From Hortaea werneckii (Eukaryota > Ascomycota > Dothideomycetes > Mycosphaerellales > Teratosphaeriaceae), in assembly GCA_037044905.1 (NCBI GenBank), contig JBAOKB010000089.1:1-59821 (forward strand): a stretch of DNA of 59,821 bases, given 5' to 3'. Numbering within the stretch: the first letter of the stretch is position 1; each line of letters begins with the position of its first letter. Positions 10,282 through 20,945 of this stretch are shown here, in pieces. The notes under the pieces are model-generated. The model had not been told where the DNA came from, did not search any database, and saw only the letters and a list, made by a program, of their open reading frames with translations. A program made the position numbers and the translations under genes.

Positions 10282-11226
10282 CTACCCCAAACACCTTCCA
10301 ACAACCTCCCCAATCCCCTCCGCATGCGTCAGAAACGCCCCATGATCCGCCTCCTCCAACCAACACACCTCCACCTCCACCCCCTGTTCCCTCAACTTCC
10401 CAATCATACTCTCCTGCACCTCCACCCCCAACATCCGATCCCGTCGACTTCCTATATACGTCACAGGCAGCCCGTACCTCGCCCATCCAAACCCACCATA
10501 CGTCGCTGTCGTGGTCCCGATACTAGCTGCCTGGGGTCTGAGGAGGGAAGTTGCCCAGGAGGCTAAGTTGGGAGGGACAACGGGGCTGAAGAAGAGGGAT
10601 TGGGCTACGGAGTGGGGGAGGGTCATGAGGCCTTGGGGAGAGATTTCGGGAGGTTGGTGATGGGTGTCGTTGGGGGACGGGGGGAAGGTGGAGTGGAATG
10701 TGGTGCCTGGGGAGAGCAGCGGGGCGTTGAGGTAGATGAGACGGGTGATTGAGCCGTGGTGGTGGCTGGGGTGCTGCGAGGTTATGGGGTTAGGTTGGTG
10801 GCGTTGTTTCGGTTGTTGTTCGAGGAAGCTTGCTACGGCTTCGCTGCCGCACTGTTAAGCTTGTTAGAACATGGAATAAGAGCCTTGTCTTCTCCCAAAG
10901 GGGAAGGGAAACAGGAAAAATATTAAATCCATCTTTCCTCTCCGTTTGAATGAAACATAAGATTTGAGCAATACCTGACCCCCATAACTATGCATCAAAA
11001 CAACCACATCCCTCTTCTCCTCCACCACAAGCTTACCAAGCTTTTCACATAGGGATCTCGCATCCAGCTCGAGCGCATTCCCCGGATCCTGCTCGATACC
11101 AACCGAAGGAAGAGCTGGGACTTCGACACGACATCCCGCCTGCTGAAGAAGGGAGGCAAGATGCACAAAGTGTTGGGGCAAGTGGAAGGCGCCGTGCACG
11201 ATGAGAACGGTCGGATCTGCAGTCAT
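10282..11226 (-). CDS. Alpha/beta hydrolase (AB hydrolase-1/6 type)
   Basis: Two exons, 11226..10975 and 10851..10282, flank a 123-base intron (donor gtattg, acceptor acag, phase 0) that contains an in-frame stop. The 273-residue product starts MTADPTVLIVHGAF, with the first beta strand and oxyanion HG. The nucleophile elbow is HSYGG with Ser80. Near the C-terminus a loop GSRRDRM offers the acidic residue and EADHGAF offers the catalytic His. There is no signal peptide. The fold matches small fungal esterase-like hydrolases of PF12697, whose substrates vary. It lies downstream of an FAD monooxygenase on the same strand, so the two may act in turn on an aromatic or ester intermediate; this is inference from position only. 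Confidence 0.82.
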
Positions 11227-11631
11227 CCTGTGATAGCAGCGGCTGGGATATCTTGAAGCGTAGGTTGGAGATACGTCTCTTTTACGGCTCAAGGAAGAAA
11301 GAAGTAAGCAGCTAAGTAGCTGGAATTTTGCGGGCAATTGGCTCATGGGAAGCTTCAAGTAAATCAAGCGAGTTTCTCGGCTGATGAGCTCCCTGCATAT
11401 CACATGCATGGGTTTCGGCCAATAATTCTTGTGAACCATGATTGCCATTCCGGACACGCCCTCCAGCGAACTATACAACGCCACGGGAAGCGATCCCCGC
11501 CATGTGTGATCGACAACAATCCGCGAGCCCTGTTTTTTTTTTTTTTCTTCTTCCTTTTTAAACCAAAATAAAAAAAAGAGGGGAAAAAGACTATGAAAAT
11601 CCCCCTCGAACGCAGAGTACAAAGTACATAG
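11227..11631. other. Spacer between hydrolase and monooxygenase genes
   Basis: This 405-base spacer holds the promoter of the hydrolase gene and the 3' end of the monooxygenase gene, both on the minus strand. It contains a T-rich run at 11530 to 11546 and A-rich sequence at 11565 to 11590. No gene is seen. Confidence 0.55.
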
Positions 11632-12813
11632 TCAAGCCTCAAAAGCGGCCAACCGCTTAGTAAACCCGGTCTCCACCCCAGCAACCTGCATAAAAACCCC
11701 AATGAACCAATCCCGCGCCCACCTGGCCCAAGCCGATTTCCACTGGCCCACGACCGTCAACCGATGCGTCATCTGGATGATCCCCTTGGCGATAGGCCGG
11801 CGCACGCGCTCGTACCGATCCAGCGCGGCCTCGCTATCCTCGTCGTCGATCACGGCGGCTTTCAGCACCTGGGCCACCGCCAGCCCGTCTTGGATCCCGC
11901 AGTTCATGCCCTGGCCCCCCGCGGGCGAGAAGCTGTGCGCGGCGTCGCCGACGAGGAAGACGTGGCCGGCGCGGTAGCGGGCCGCTTGGCGGTGGTGGGT
12001 GCGGAAGCGGTCGCACCAGAGGAGGTCCTTCACTTTGGCGGTGCCGGGGGGAGTACGTTCGTCGAGCCAGGTCTGGATCTGGGCTTGCGTTGGGGACTTG
12101 GGGGCGTTTTCCAGGGGCATAAGCAGCCGCCAGACGTCCGGGGTGATGGCCATGAAGAGCGCGAAGTTGTCCTTGCCGAAGCAGATGCAGGCTTCGTCCG
12201 GCACGAGCGAGAAGGTCCCCGCGGTGCGGAGTTTGACGTCCGCGGCGATCATCGAGGCGCTGTAGTCGCCGCCTTCGAAGGGGATGCGGAGCATTTTGCG
12301 GATGGAGCTGTGGACGCCGTCGGCGGCGACCACGTATTTCGCCGTGAGGTAGGATTTGCTGCCGGCGGAGCCGGTGATCTCGAGGAGAGTGTCGTCGCAA
12401 TTGCTGGCGAGGGCAGTCACGGTTGCGTCGCGGACTACTGTGCCTCCTAGCTCTGCGAGCCTCTCAAGCAGGACTTTCTCGGTGACGCTCTGGGGCAGAC
12501 CGAGAGTTAAGGGGTACTTTGTGTCCATCCTGGTGAATTCCAGCCGAGTAAGCCATGCTTTCCTGCTCCAGGCGTTGAAGGAAGTTATGACTACGCCCAG
12601 GCCGAGGAGTGTCTGGGTGACTCCGATCTCCTCCAGGACCTCTAGCGTCCGGGAATGTAGTATGCTTGCTTTGGAGAAGGGGGAGGGTTCATGAGCTGCG
12701 TCGAGGACGACGGCCTTGATGCCGTCCTGTCGAAGCGAGCAGGCGGTAGCAAGACCGGCCGGTCCCGCCCCGACAATAGCGACGTCGACGTGCTGGGGGA
12801 GGTTGGTCGCCAT
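11632..12813 (-). CDS. FAD-dependent monooxygenase (aromatic hydroxylase family)
   Basis: This single-exon gene encodes 393 residues of the PHBH/salicylate hydroxylase-like family (PF01494). These enzymes use FAD and NAD(P)H to hydroxylate aromatic or polyketide-type substrates. The N-terminal dinucleotide motif GAGPAG is at residues 15 to 20. A central ADGVHSSIR segment matches the DG motif, and GDAAHSFSPAGGQGMN from residue 289 is the second FAD-binding motif. I chose the Met at 12813 because it directly precedes the Rossmann strand (HVDVAIVGAG); an upstream Met at 12858 would add 15 residues without family support. There is no signal or membrane segment. The alpha/beta hydrolase follows 405 bases downstream on the same strand. 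No polyketide synthase is in the window, so a catabolic or detoxification role is as likely as biosynthesis. Confidence 0.9.
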   Translation of the reverse strand: MATNLPQHVDVAIVGAGPAGLATACSLRQDGIKAVVLDAAHEPSPFSKASILHSRTLEVLEEIGVTQTLLGLGVVITSFNAWSRKAWLTRLEFTRMDTKYPLTLGLPQSVTEKVLLERLAELGGTVVRDATVTALASNCDDTLLEITGSAGSKSYLTAKYVVAADGVHSSIRKMLRIPFEGGDYSASMIAADVKLRTAGTFSLVPDEACICFGKDNFALFMAITPDVWRLLMPLENAPKSPTQAQIQTWLDERTPPGTAKVKDLLWCDRFRTHHRQAARYRAGHVFLVGDAAHSFSPAGGQGMNCGIQDGLAVAQVLKAAVIDDEDSEAALDRYERVRRPIAKGIIQMTHRLTVVGQWKSAWARWARDWFIGVFMQVAGVETGFTKRLAAFEA

Positions 12814-13866
12814 GCCAAGCCAGTGGGGATCCCGTCTTTGCTCGCTTGTAGGCCGCACGATCCTTCAAAGTTGCGAGGGTATATCAACCCAGCCCGTGCG
12901 AGTCAGTGATGTTATAGACCCAGATGACGGGAGTAAAAGAAAGCCCGGCAGACAGGGTACTCAATCGCTTCTTTCCCGTCTGGTTGTCGATGAGCAACTT
13001 GGTCAGTAGAAGGACCTACTTCTCAATGCCGGACGAGCATCAAACAAGTAGGAAGCGAATGAGAGAAAGAAACAAGGGAGATTGAAAGAAATTTACAACA
13101 CATTGAAACCAAACCCTCAGCCCTACGCTCGAAAAGGCTTGACATGGAACACAGGCCCTACGGCCGCCATCTTCACCTTGCCCGGCGGTGCGGCACCCAA
13201 CCAGGTGGTACGGAACCAGCCAGATTGTCTGTGTACATGAAATGCTCGCGGATCCGATGGGCCTTGTTATGCAAGAGAAAGCAAAACGAGGGCAGACTAG
13301 CGGGTTGGAATAGTATCGGAGCTGGCCGCTGGTCTGGGTGCGGTTTCATGATGAAAGCCTGCCTGTCACAGTAGCAAGGTAGATCTAAGTGCTTGCAGAG
13401 AGAGAAGACAGACGGGACACGTGACCTTGTGGCGGATTGTTGCTAAACAGTAGATAGGCTGCAGCGCGAACGTGTATGTTGGGGTCGTTCGTGTCGAGAG
13501 TTGGTCGACTCGCAGTTGATGTCTTGGTTGCAGGATGGAGGCGAACGGAGCCCGCAAAGCCCGCCCAGTGCTGAGTCAGCCTCTCAGCTGACGATTGCCC
13601 AGCTTGGCCAGCGCAGCCAAGGTTGCAACTCGTCCAACGTGGACGGAGGAAGCAATAAGCCTTCGGACAACCGGCTTCAACGTGCCCGATCCATGATATT
13701 TTCGGCCTCTACTACGGTCGTTGCATTCCACCTTGTTACTATAATCGGGCCAAGAGACTCGGACTTGGTGCACTGCCATGTACAGCGAATAAGTATACCG
13801 ATACCTCCATTTCCTTCTGTCTCTCCTGCGCAACCCCTCCCCCATCTCACCTCTCAATCAGCCATC
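12814..13866. other. Divergent intergenic region
   Basis: This is the promoter space between the monooxygenase (-) and the b5 reductase (+). An open frame from 13501 runs in phase into the reductase, but it lacks a targeting signal and is not conserved in form, so I treat it as leader. No other gene is seen. Confidence 0.55.
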
Positions 13867-14887
13867 ATGGCCGCAACCTTCGCGCGCACCTTTCGTGCGC
13901 GTCCATACCTCACCAGTGCAGCATTCACCGGCATCGTAGGAGCAGCGTACTATAGCACTATCCAACGCCCTGTCCTCCTTGACTCTGCACAGAATGCGAC
14001 CCAGACCTTCTCCTTCCCCAAGACGATGCTGTTCAGCCAGCAGCTGACCGTCACGGGGGTGGAACAAGTCAACCACGACACGAAACGGATCACCTTCTCC
14101 TTACCCGGCGGCAAAGAAGAAACGACTGGCGTGCCAGCCTCAGGTACGCCTCGTGAAAATAGCCGTCACAGCCAAGATTGAGTTATACTGATCGAAACCC
14201 TACACAGCGGCGATCCTAACCCAACACACGCCCCCCAACGCCTGGTTCCCCGTCCTACGCCCCTACACGCCCATCCACGACCGCTCGGAGCCGGGCATCC
14301 TGCAACTCCTCGTGAAGAAGTACCCCTCAGGCGTCGCATCGAGCTACATGCACAGCCTTGTCCCAGGCAGCCAACTAACCGTCCGGGGACCCATCCCGGG
14401 GTACGTCTGGCAGCCGTCTCCGACGCCGCGAAGCGTGCTCTTCGTCGCAGGCGGCGCGGGGATAACGCCTATTTACAGTCTGGCGCGGGAAGCGCTGAAG
14501 GACGAGCAGGATAGGACGCGCATCCATCTCCTCTGGGGCGTGAATGGGGAGAGGGATATCGTGCTTACAGATGAACTGGCTGCGCTGCAGGCACAGTATC
14601 CGGAGAGATTGGATGTAAAGTATTTCATCTCCAATGGTGAGGCGGATGCTGGGTCAGCGACGACGACGATGGCTCAGGGGCAGCAGAGCAGGGAGAACGG
14701 GTATATTGATGCTGGGGCGCTGAGGCGGGCGATGGAGGCGTGCGAGAGTGGTGGGGGGAGCTTGGGCGATGCGAAGGGGACTAAGGTCTTCTTCTGCGGG
14801 CCGCCGGGGATGCAGGAAAAGATTGTGGGGAAGAAGGGGATTTTGGGGGAGTTGGGGGTGGGGAAGAAGGAGGTTTATGCTTGGTAG
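13867..14887 (+). CDS. mcr1: NADH-cytochrome b5 reductase 2, mitochondrial
   Basis: Exons 13867..14143 and 14208..14887 join across a 64-base intron (gtacgc...acacag) in phase 1. The product has 318 residues. It transfers electrons from NADH through FAD to cytochrome b5 or other acceptors, supporting sterol synthesis and antioxidant recycling in the mitochondrial outer membrane and intermembrane space. The N-terminus is Arg-rich and followed by a hydrophobic segment (MAATFARTFRARPYLTSAAF), like yeast Mcr1. The FAD motif RPYT is at residues 110 to 113. GGAGITP is the nicotinamide-binding turn, and FFCGPPGMQEK is the C-terminal NADH motif. Length and order fit the family. The Met at 13867 is preceded by a clean CAATCAGCCATC leader. 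Confidence 0.93.
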
Positions 14888-15845
14888 GAGATTGATTGTC
14901 TTGGGGCCTCGTAATTTCTTTTGTTTATTGCTATTGGCGACATACCCAGGTTTTTTGGTAGCAGGTACCCATTTCTAAATGCCATCATGTTGACAAAGAG
15001 ACGCAGGCGGCTTTGCCTGGTTTGGATCATTGATTGCGTCTGAGGGGATCCAGCTAGAAGGAGAGTGGCGAGAATGGTAATGACATCCTCTTCTTCAGCT
15101 GCAGACTCGCTTCCAGAAGCCCACTCGAGTGGGGAGAAAGGCGAGCTGGGCCATCAGCTTTCAGCTACGTTGGTCTGCATGCACATGCTGCTTCCAAGGC
15201 CCCCGCTTTCCACATTCGATTCCCATTCATCACTGGACCCCACATGCCTGTTCTCACGTCGCATGGCGCAATAATGCTGCAGTCCGCCCAAGCTTAGGCG
15301 CGCCAAACCCCTCCGAAAGTAAAGACTGCTATGTCACGACTCGTCTTGTTATACCCAGGGTAATAAAGGTGAAGATCTTCGAACGGACTCTACGACCAAG
15401 GATGGCTTTCTTGGTGGTACCAGCTGGTGATAAAGTCATCCGACGCAAGGGCAACCTCCCGTCGTGCAGAAGCGTGCAGCACAAGCCATATCACGCGCAT
15501 GCGTGATGATCCCATTGATGATCGGCCCTGCTATAAGCGCAGTGCATTCACCACAGCCCTCCCATGTTTCTGGCCCTCTTCGTCCGCTTAGAAGCGGGGG
15601 CACATGGTTGGAAGTGGGGGCGTTTGTCCAGAAAGTCGAAAGCTCGTGGTGGTCACTTGCATGTAGAGCTGAATGACCTGACCTGATCTTGTCTTCTTCA
15701 CCCACTTCATCCTGTCGTACACTTATTCGAAGACCTTGTTGCTCCGCGAGCGACTTTCCGGACGGCCTTGCAGGAGATCAGAGGACATCAATCCACTTCT
15801 TCCCGAACACGCACAAGAACTACACCAGTAGAATAAAGGGCCACG
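14888..15845. other. Intergenic region upstream of the epimerase
   Basis: This holds the reductase 3' end and the epimerase promoter. Short overlapping open frames exist, but none shows a domain or a convincing splice structure. Confidence 0.55.
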
Positions 15846-17582
15846 ATGACGATGCTGTGGAAGCTCGCCGCATTCATACTCCTGCCACTTCTAGCTGCGA
15901 GCGTAGCAGGCAACAACACCCCGACAGTCGGTCCCGATGGGAAGTATGAAATCTGCAGCGAAGGGATCCGCGGCTACTTCATCCCCTACGGCGCCAGCCT
16001 CTCCAACCTCTTCATCCACGACATCCACGGCGCGGAGCGGGACATTGTGCTCGGCTTCGACAACGCGACAACCTACTCCACCTCGCGCTTACATCCGCAT
16101 CTGAACGGCGTGCCAGGCCGGTACGCGAACCGCATCAAGAACGGCACGTTCGAGATTGACGGAGTGACGTACTACACGGACCTCAACGACAATGGCGGGC
16201 TGGATACCCTGCACGGGGGCAAGAATGGCTGGGATTATCGCAACTGGACTGTCGTCGCGCACACTCAAGACTCGATCACTTTTAGTCTGGTAGACGAGGA
16301 CGGCGAGATGGGGTTCCCGGGTCAGGTAATCTCTTATGTTACGTACACGCTTACGCCGTTGCAGTGGCATATCCAGATGACTGCTTTCGCAACCACGAAG
16401 AAGACGCCGAGTACGTTAAATCCCCCCTCTCCCTCTTTGAAGCGACCGCGCTTCCGCTTTTCCGCTCCCCCCTTTCTTTCCCCCCCCTATGAAGTGGCAA
16501 ATGGAACTGACCCAACAACCACCCTCCCTTTTCCCCAACAAAAACAGTCATGCTCTCCTCGCATACCTACTGGAACCTCGACGGCTTCCAGAACCCGCAC
16601 ACGCCGCTCGCGCTGGACCATACGCTGCACCTCCCCTATGCGGGATTCCGGCCTGAAGTCGACAATATCCTTATCCCGACCGGCGATATCCTGGCGAATA
16701 AGCAGTACAGCGTCAACGACTGGTGGACGGCGCCGAAGCCGCTCGGGGCGAATCTCTCGGCGGCGGAGCTGAGGGGGAATTGTGGGTGGAATTGTACGGG
16801 ATACGATGTAAGTGGCTTCTCCTCTTTATCTTTCCCTCCCTGCACTCTTCGCATCCCACTCGTGAAGAAGTCCTTGAGCGGGCTTTTTCCACCGAATCCC
16901 CAAGTCATGCAACACTATAAAACCGCAAGGAGGGGGAAAAAACCAAACGGGGGAAAAAAAAACAAAAAAATTTCATTTCACTCTTCTCTCACCACACAAA
17001 TTGAAAGATGCTAACCATCTGTTCTTGTTTTCCTTCCTCTCAAAACAGAACTGCTACATCCTGAACCGCAACCATGCCGAATCCCTAAACTGGGCCGCAG
17101 CCCCCGTCGCGACCCTCGCGAGCCCCTGGTCAGGCATCCAGGTCGACATCTTTACCGAGCAGGAAGCCGTGCAGATTTATACGTGTAATAACATGAATGG
17201 TATTGTTCTCTTTCTCCTTTTCCCTCTGTTTTTTCTATAGAACTTTCCCTCTGCTTTTACAACCCCTCTTCACCCACCCCGCCCCTCTCTCAAGAAAAAG
17301 AGTTTTGCGCTCATACAGACTACCCGAAAAATAGGCACCCTCCCCCTGAAATCAACCCAAGGCTTCTTCTCCTCCCCCAACGACAACTCCACCGCCCCCG
17401 TACGACCCCGCACAACGCCCAAATACGGCTGCGTCGTGATCGAGGTCGAAGACTGGATCGATGCGATCAACCATCCGGAATGGGGGAGGCAGGGACGTCA
17501 GGTTTTCGGGCCGGGAGAGGGGACGGGGGGACAGGGACCGTATGTGCTTGAGGCGCGGTATGAGTTTTCGGTTCGGGGGTAG
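15846..17582 (+). CDS. Secreted aldose 1-epimerase (galactose mutarotase-like)
   Basis: I assemble four exons: 15846..16410, 16548..16807, 17049..17199 and 17335..17582, giving 407 residues. The introns are 137, 241 and 135 bases. The last acceptor is a TAG at 17332..17334, chosen because it restores the family sequence NMNGTLPLKSTQG. The protein begins with a signal peptide (MLWKLAAFILLPLLAASVAG). It then shows GVPGRYANRI and TLHGGKNGWD, the substrate-binding motifs of the family (PF01263), later SSHTYWNLDG, and ends YGCVVIEVEDWIDAINHPEW. The family interconverts alpha and beta anomers of hexoses. Secreted fungal members presumably act on free sugars or at the wall, but their physiological role is not settled. 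Many N-glycosylation sequons are visible. Confidence 0.9.
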
Positions 17583-17616
17583 AGAGACAGACGGGCAGGT
17601 GTGGGGATGCTGGAGG

Positions 17617-17619
<3 letters not shown>

Positions 17620-17651
<32 letters not shown>
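17620..17651. repeat. G32 homopolymer run
   Basis: Thirty-two consecutive G on the plus strand, just downstream of the epimerase stop. Its exact length may be affected by sequencing. Confidence 0.9.
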
Positions 17652-17653
<2 letters not shown>

Positions 17654-17940
17654 AACAATCCGTGCCAGGGCCTCATCTTTTCTTTTCTCTTTCTTCTTTC
17701 AAAAATATGGGGGGTGGGATGGGAAACCCGCTCAGGAGATGTCGTGGTGTGAGAGAGAAAGACGACCGCGGCTCAGCCGCCGCTGCTGTGAATCCGAGAG
17801 CCAGGAAGGAGAGCGGATGGGTGGGAGAAGGTTTGGCCTGAAACCCGGGCAAGGAAGAAGGACCAGATGCCATGCATGGCGCGGCCGCTACATTGTCCAG
17901 ATACCTTCTGGAGCCCCGAACGCAAAGGAAAAGGGGCGCG

Positions 17941-17967
17941 AAAAAAAAAAAAAAAAAAAAAAAAAAA
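17941..17967. repeat. A27 homopolymer run
   Basis: Twenty-seven consecutive A on the plus strand, 289 bases past the G run. Confidence 0.9.
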
Positions 17968-18162
17968 GGGAAAGCTGATCGAATGGAACCCCTTCCTCAA
18001 TTTGACTTTTTTTTTTCTCTTCTTTTCCCATAATCTTTCCCGTTTCCCCCCCCCTGGATTCGCCTGATGTTCATAATGGTCCGATGCTTCATGCTTGCCC
18101 TTCCAAAACGCCACCAAAGAAAACAGATAAAAAAAAGGAGGGAAACTTTTCCCAAGATCTCT

Positions 18163-18164
<2 letters not shown>

Positions 18165-18197
<33 letters not shown>
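18165..18197. repeat. C33 homopolymer run
   Basis: Thirty-three consecutive C on the plus strand. Together with G32 it could form an intramolecular G:C duplex in the transcript, because the two runs are complementary. Confidence 0.9.
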
Positions 18198-18199
<2 letters not shown>

Positions 18200-18380
18200 T
18201 TCTTTTTTTCCAACACGCCGTAACTTTCCCATTTGTACGCCCACCCGAACCCCGTATCCGGCCAACCCCGGGCTCCGAGTTTCAATATATTGCAGACTCT
18301 CGAATTCCACTTTCCCTCCTCTTTTTTACACAATGCCCTGCATGAAGCTGTAAAGAATAGGTACACATTTCCCATCGTTT

Positions 18381-18396
18381 TTCCCTCCCTCTCCCT

Positions 18397-18435
<39 letters not shown>

Positions 18436-18459
18436 CCTCTCCCTCTCTCTCTCTCTCTT
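18381..18459. repeat. CT/CCCT microsatellite
   Basis: An imperfect pyrimidine tract of CCCT and CT units ends 11 bases before the stop codon of the minus-strand SLT-like gene (18471). Confidence 0.9.
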
Positions 18460-18470
18460 GCCCCTCACCC

Positions 18471-19698
18471 TCAATCCTCCGTACACTTACTCGTAGCATT
18501 CACCCACCCCGTCAACCGATTCGCAATATCACTCACATAACACGCCGTGGCACCGGCAGGATCCGACAAATTCCCACTCTTGGGGATATAACCCGAATTG
18601 TAACCCCGGGCGGCATTATACAAGGCGCCGTAGAGATTCAGATTCTGGACTAGACCGTCGCCGCCTTCGTCTCCCGAGGTGCCCGCCGTGCCGTCCGAGA
18701 CCATTTGGAGAATGGATGAGTTGGAGTGGTGCGGGGCGTATTTGTGGCCGTTGTGCGATTGCATGAGACCTGGGTTGTTGACGCCGGAGATGGAGGTTGT
18801 TTCGCCGACCCAGACGCAGCCGTGGGATTCTTGCAGGATGGTGGCCAGGATGAAGCGGTGGTCGACGAGGGAGGCGGCCGAGCGGTTTTGGATCGCGCTG
18901 TAGATGTCGTCCATGAATTGGGGTCTACATGGGTCAGTTAGTGGGGGTTGGTCGGGTTGAAGTCATCAATTTCTTCGCCTTTTCTTTTGTTCTGTTTCTT
19001 TCTTCCTGTGTTGCTTGGTTTTTTTTTTTTTTTAAAAAAAGTCAATTTTATAAAAATGAAAGAACTTACGTATTCTTCTTCTTATACCCCAGATGCTTAC
19101 ACGACCCCAGCATATTATAGTAATTCCCACTCCACATATCCTTAAAGCTAACCCATTTGTCGGAACTAGGGAAATTCGAAGTGTCGCCGGAGTAATACGT
19201 GTAGCTATCCTCGCCGGCGCCGACACCGTCGTCGACGTTGGTCCAGGGGTCCGCGTTCGTCGCTCCCCCGGCTTCGAAGGACGTCTGGTTCGTGACTTGG
19301 GCGGTGGAGAGTTCGAGGTCATAGCTTCCGCCGCCTTGCTGGGAGAGCGGGATGGCGACGCCGAGGACGATGGCAATGATGACTACGGCGGCTATGGCGC
19401 CGCCGATGACCAGGAGTTTCTTCTTGCGACTCCATGCTGCGAAGCCGGTGCGTTGCTGTTTGGTGGGTTGGCGGTTCAGCGGGTTCTGGTTTGGCGGGGC
19501 GTTATTACTCTCGTAGCCATGGGTGGGTGGCGCGGGGGAGTGGGCAGGCGAGGGGATCCCCGACCGGTATTTTTCATAATCGCTGTCCAGATCGTCCAGG
19601 GCTACATGTGAGGAGAAAGGGTCTGAAGGGTCATGTTGTGACTCTCCCAGTGGGGTGTAGAGTGATTGCTGGCTGTAGTAACGTTCGTTTTTCGGCAT
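18471..19698 (-). CDS. Type II membrane protein with lytic transglycosylase (SLT)-like ectodomain
   Basis: Exons 19698..19070 and 18924..18471 join across a 145-base intron (gtaagt...tag, phase 2) to give 360 residues. Residues 1 to 90 are polar and Pro/Ser-rich, with no signal peptide. Residues about 94 to 117 form one membrane helix after RKKK, so the C-terminal part should be extracytoplasmic. Residues about 190 to 360 show three marks of the lysozyme-like SLT fold in the right order: LQESHG with candidate catalytic Glu242, PGLMQ at 261 to 265, and AARGYNSG near 314 to 321. The ectodomain has Cys200, Cys246, Cys338 and Cys357, enough for two disulfides, and several N-glycosylation sites. 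Bacterial members cut peptidoglycan. For a fungus the substrate could be bacterial walls or a fungal glucan/chitin; I cannot tell. Start chosen at MPKNERYY; the longer frame is improbable. Confidence 0.72.
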
Positions 19699-20945
19699 CT
19701 TGGGTCGATGCTGATGATGGGGATTGGATTTGCCTGACTCGTGCGGGAGATTCGATTGACCCAAGCAGAAAAGTATGTACAGAACAGGGTAGTCGATAAT
19801 GCCCAAAAGGGTCCAGATGAACGTTTCCGGATATGTATGGTGTGGACAGGGGGGAGATATACACAGAGATAATGATTTCAAGAGGAAGAAGACTGGATGG
19901 GGAAGGTAGAGAAGAGAAATGGAAACGGGCAGAGGGTGCGGCAAAGCGAGAAGACGGAGGCGACTTCACTCTCTAAGCGACGCGCGAGAAGTCTCGAACG
20001 GCTTTCCCACGCAGGAGCGACAAGGCTTCAATACAACAGCACACTAGAGGGAGAGTGATGAATCCTTCCCACCTTCTCTTGACGCGGCCGCCTTCGAAAT
20101 TGCTACTATTCTGAAACTTCCGCTAACGCCTCGCGCGGGTAGACTCGCTCGTCTCGTGTTAGCGCGTGGCGTGGCTCCAATACTGCGTTCAGAAGACAGC
20201 CGCCACCTTATTAATAGACTTCGCCTTGGGACTGTACGAAGACGCACATATTCTGAGCACAAAAGTGTATTGGAAGTGAATACCGATTACGATGGTATTC
20301 ACATTACATGACGACCCCGGAGATATCCACATTGGAGTAGGTAGTGAAGAGTCATGGATGGGACTGGTAAGGTGATCATGGCCGCCTCGTCGTTGCGCCC
20401 GATCTGCAAGGTACCCGACGGGCGCTGAGTCAACCTCACGCGTCCCGTTCCAGATCTGCTCCATCGCAGCGGCCGAACACGCATCAAACACGGCCAGAGA
20501 CGAGGGACAGGATGGGGGTAGTCAAGGTTACCCCAGTTTAGAACGATCCGACGGATCATCGGGGGTAGATTGTCGTCGTCTGACATGCGACATGAGAGTC
20601 CTTGGGCTGTAGCACGTGCAGGACACTATGGTACACAGATGACCACGCGCACCATCCTAGGTGCTATGCACGTCGTCATTCCAGCGGCTTGTGACATGCT
20701 ATCGCTGGGCAACGTACTGGAGTAGGGCAACCAGGATACCGTAGGAGTCACGAATCATGGGTGCTTCTAAGCTCTCGACGGGTGTAGGAAGCCCTTCTCC
20801 TATATCGTAAAGGGTAGATAACAAGAGCATCGACACTACAGTGCATTATGCTCCCTGTTTCCATAATGGGACGACTGCAGTTGCTTCCCAGAATTCCTGT
20901 CACGTTGCCACCCTGATAGCCGACTAGGCGTTGTTCGCGCCCAAT
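19699..20945. other. Divergent intergenic region
   Basis: This is promoter space between the SLT-like gene (-) and the membrane/zinc-finger-like gene (+). Small open frames on the minus strand at 20044 to 20586 resemble no family and have poor codon use. Confidence 0.55.

Larger units (their letters stand above)
17583..18470. other. Convergent intergenic region with extreme homopolymers
   Basis: This lies between the 3' ends of the epimerase (+) and the SLT-like gene (-). It contains G, A and C homopolymer runs and a CT microsatellite, listed separately. Open frames here encode only poly-Gly or poly-Pro and are not genes. Confidence 0.75.

Noticed and set aside
10282..14887. Secondary-metabolite gene cluster
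   Set aside because: There is a monooxygenase, hydrolase and, further off, a dehydrogenase, but no PKS, NRPS, terpene synthase or cluster regulator, and the b5 reductase is a housekeeping gene.
17352..18486. Frames encoding poly-Gly or poly-Pro
   Set aside because: They are translations of the G32, A27 and C33 runs and the CT repeat, not genes.
18471..19698. Recent bacterial or phage origin of the SLT-like gene
   Set aside because: It has a spliceosomal intron, a eukaryotic membrane-anchor layout and Cys pairs; nothing in base composition marks it as foreign.
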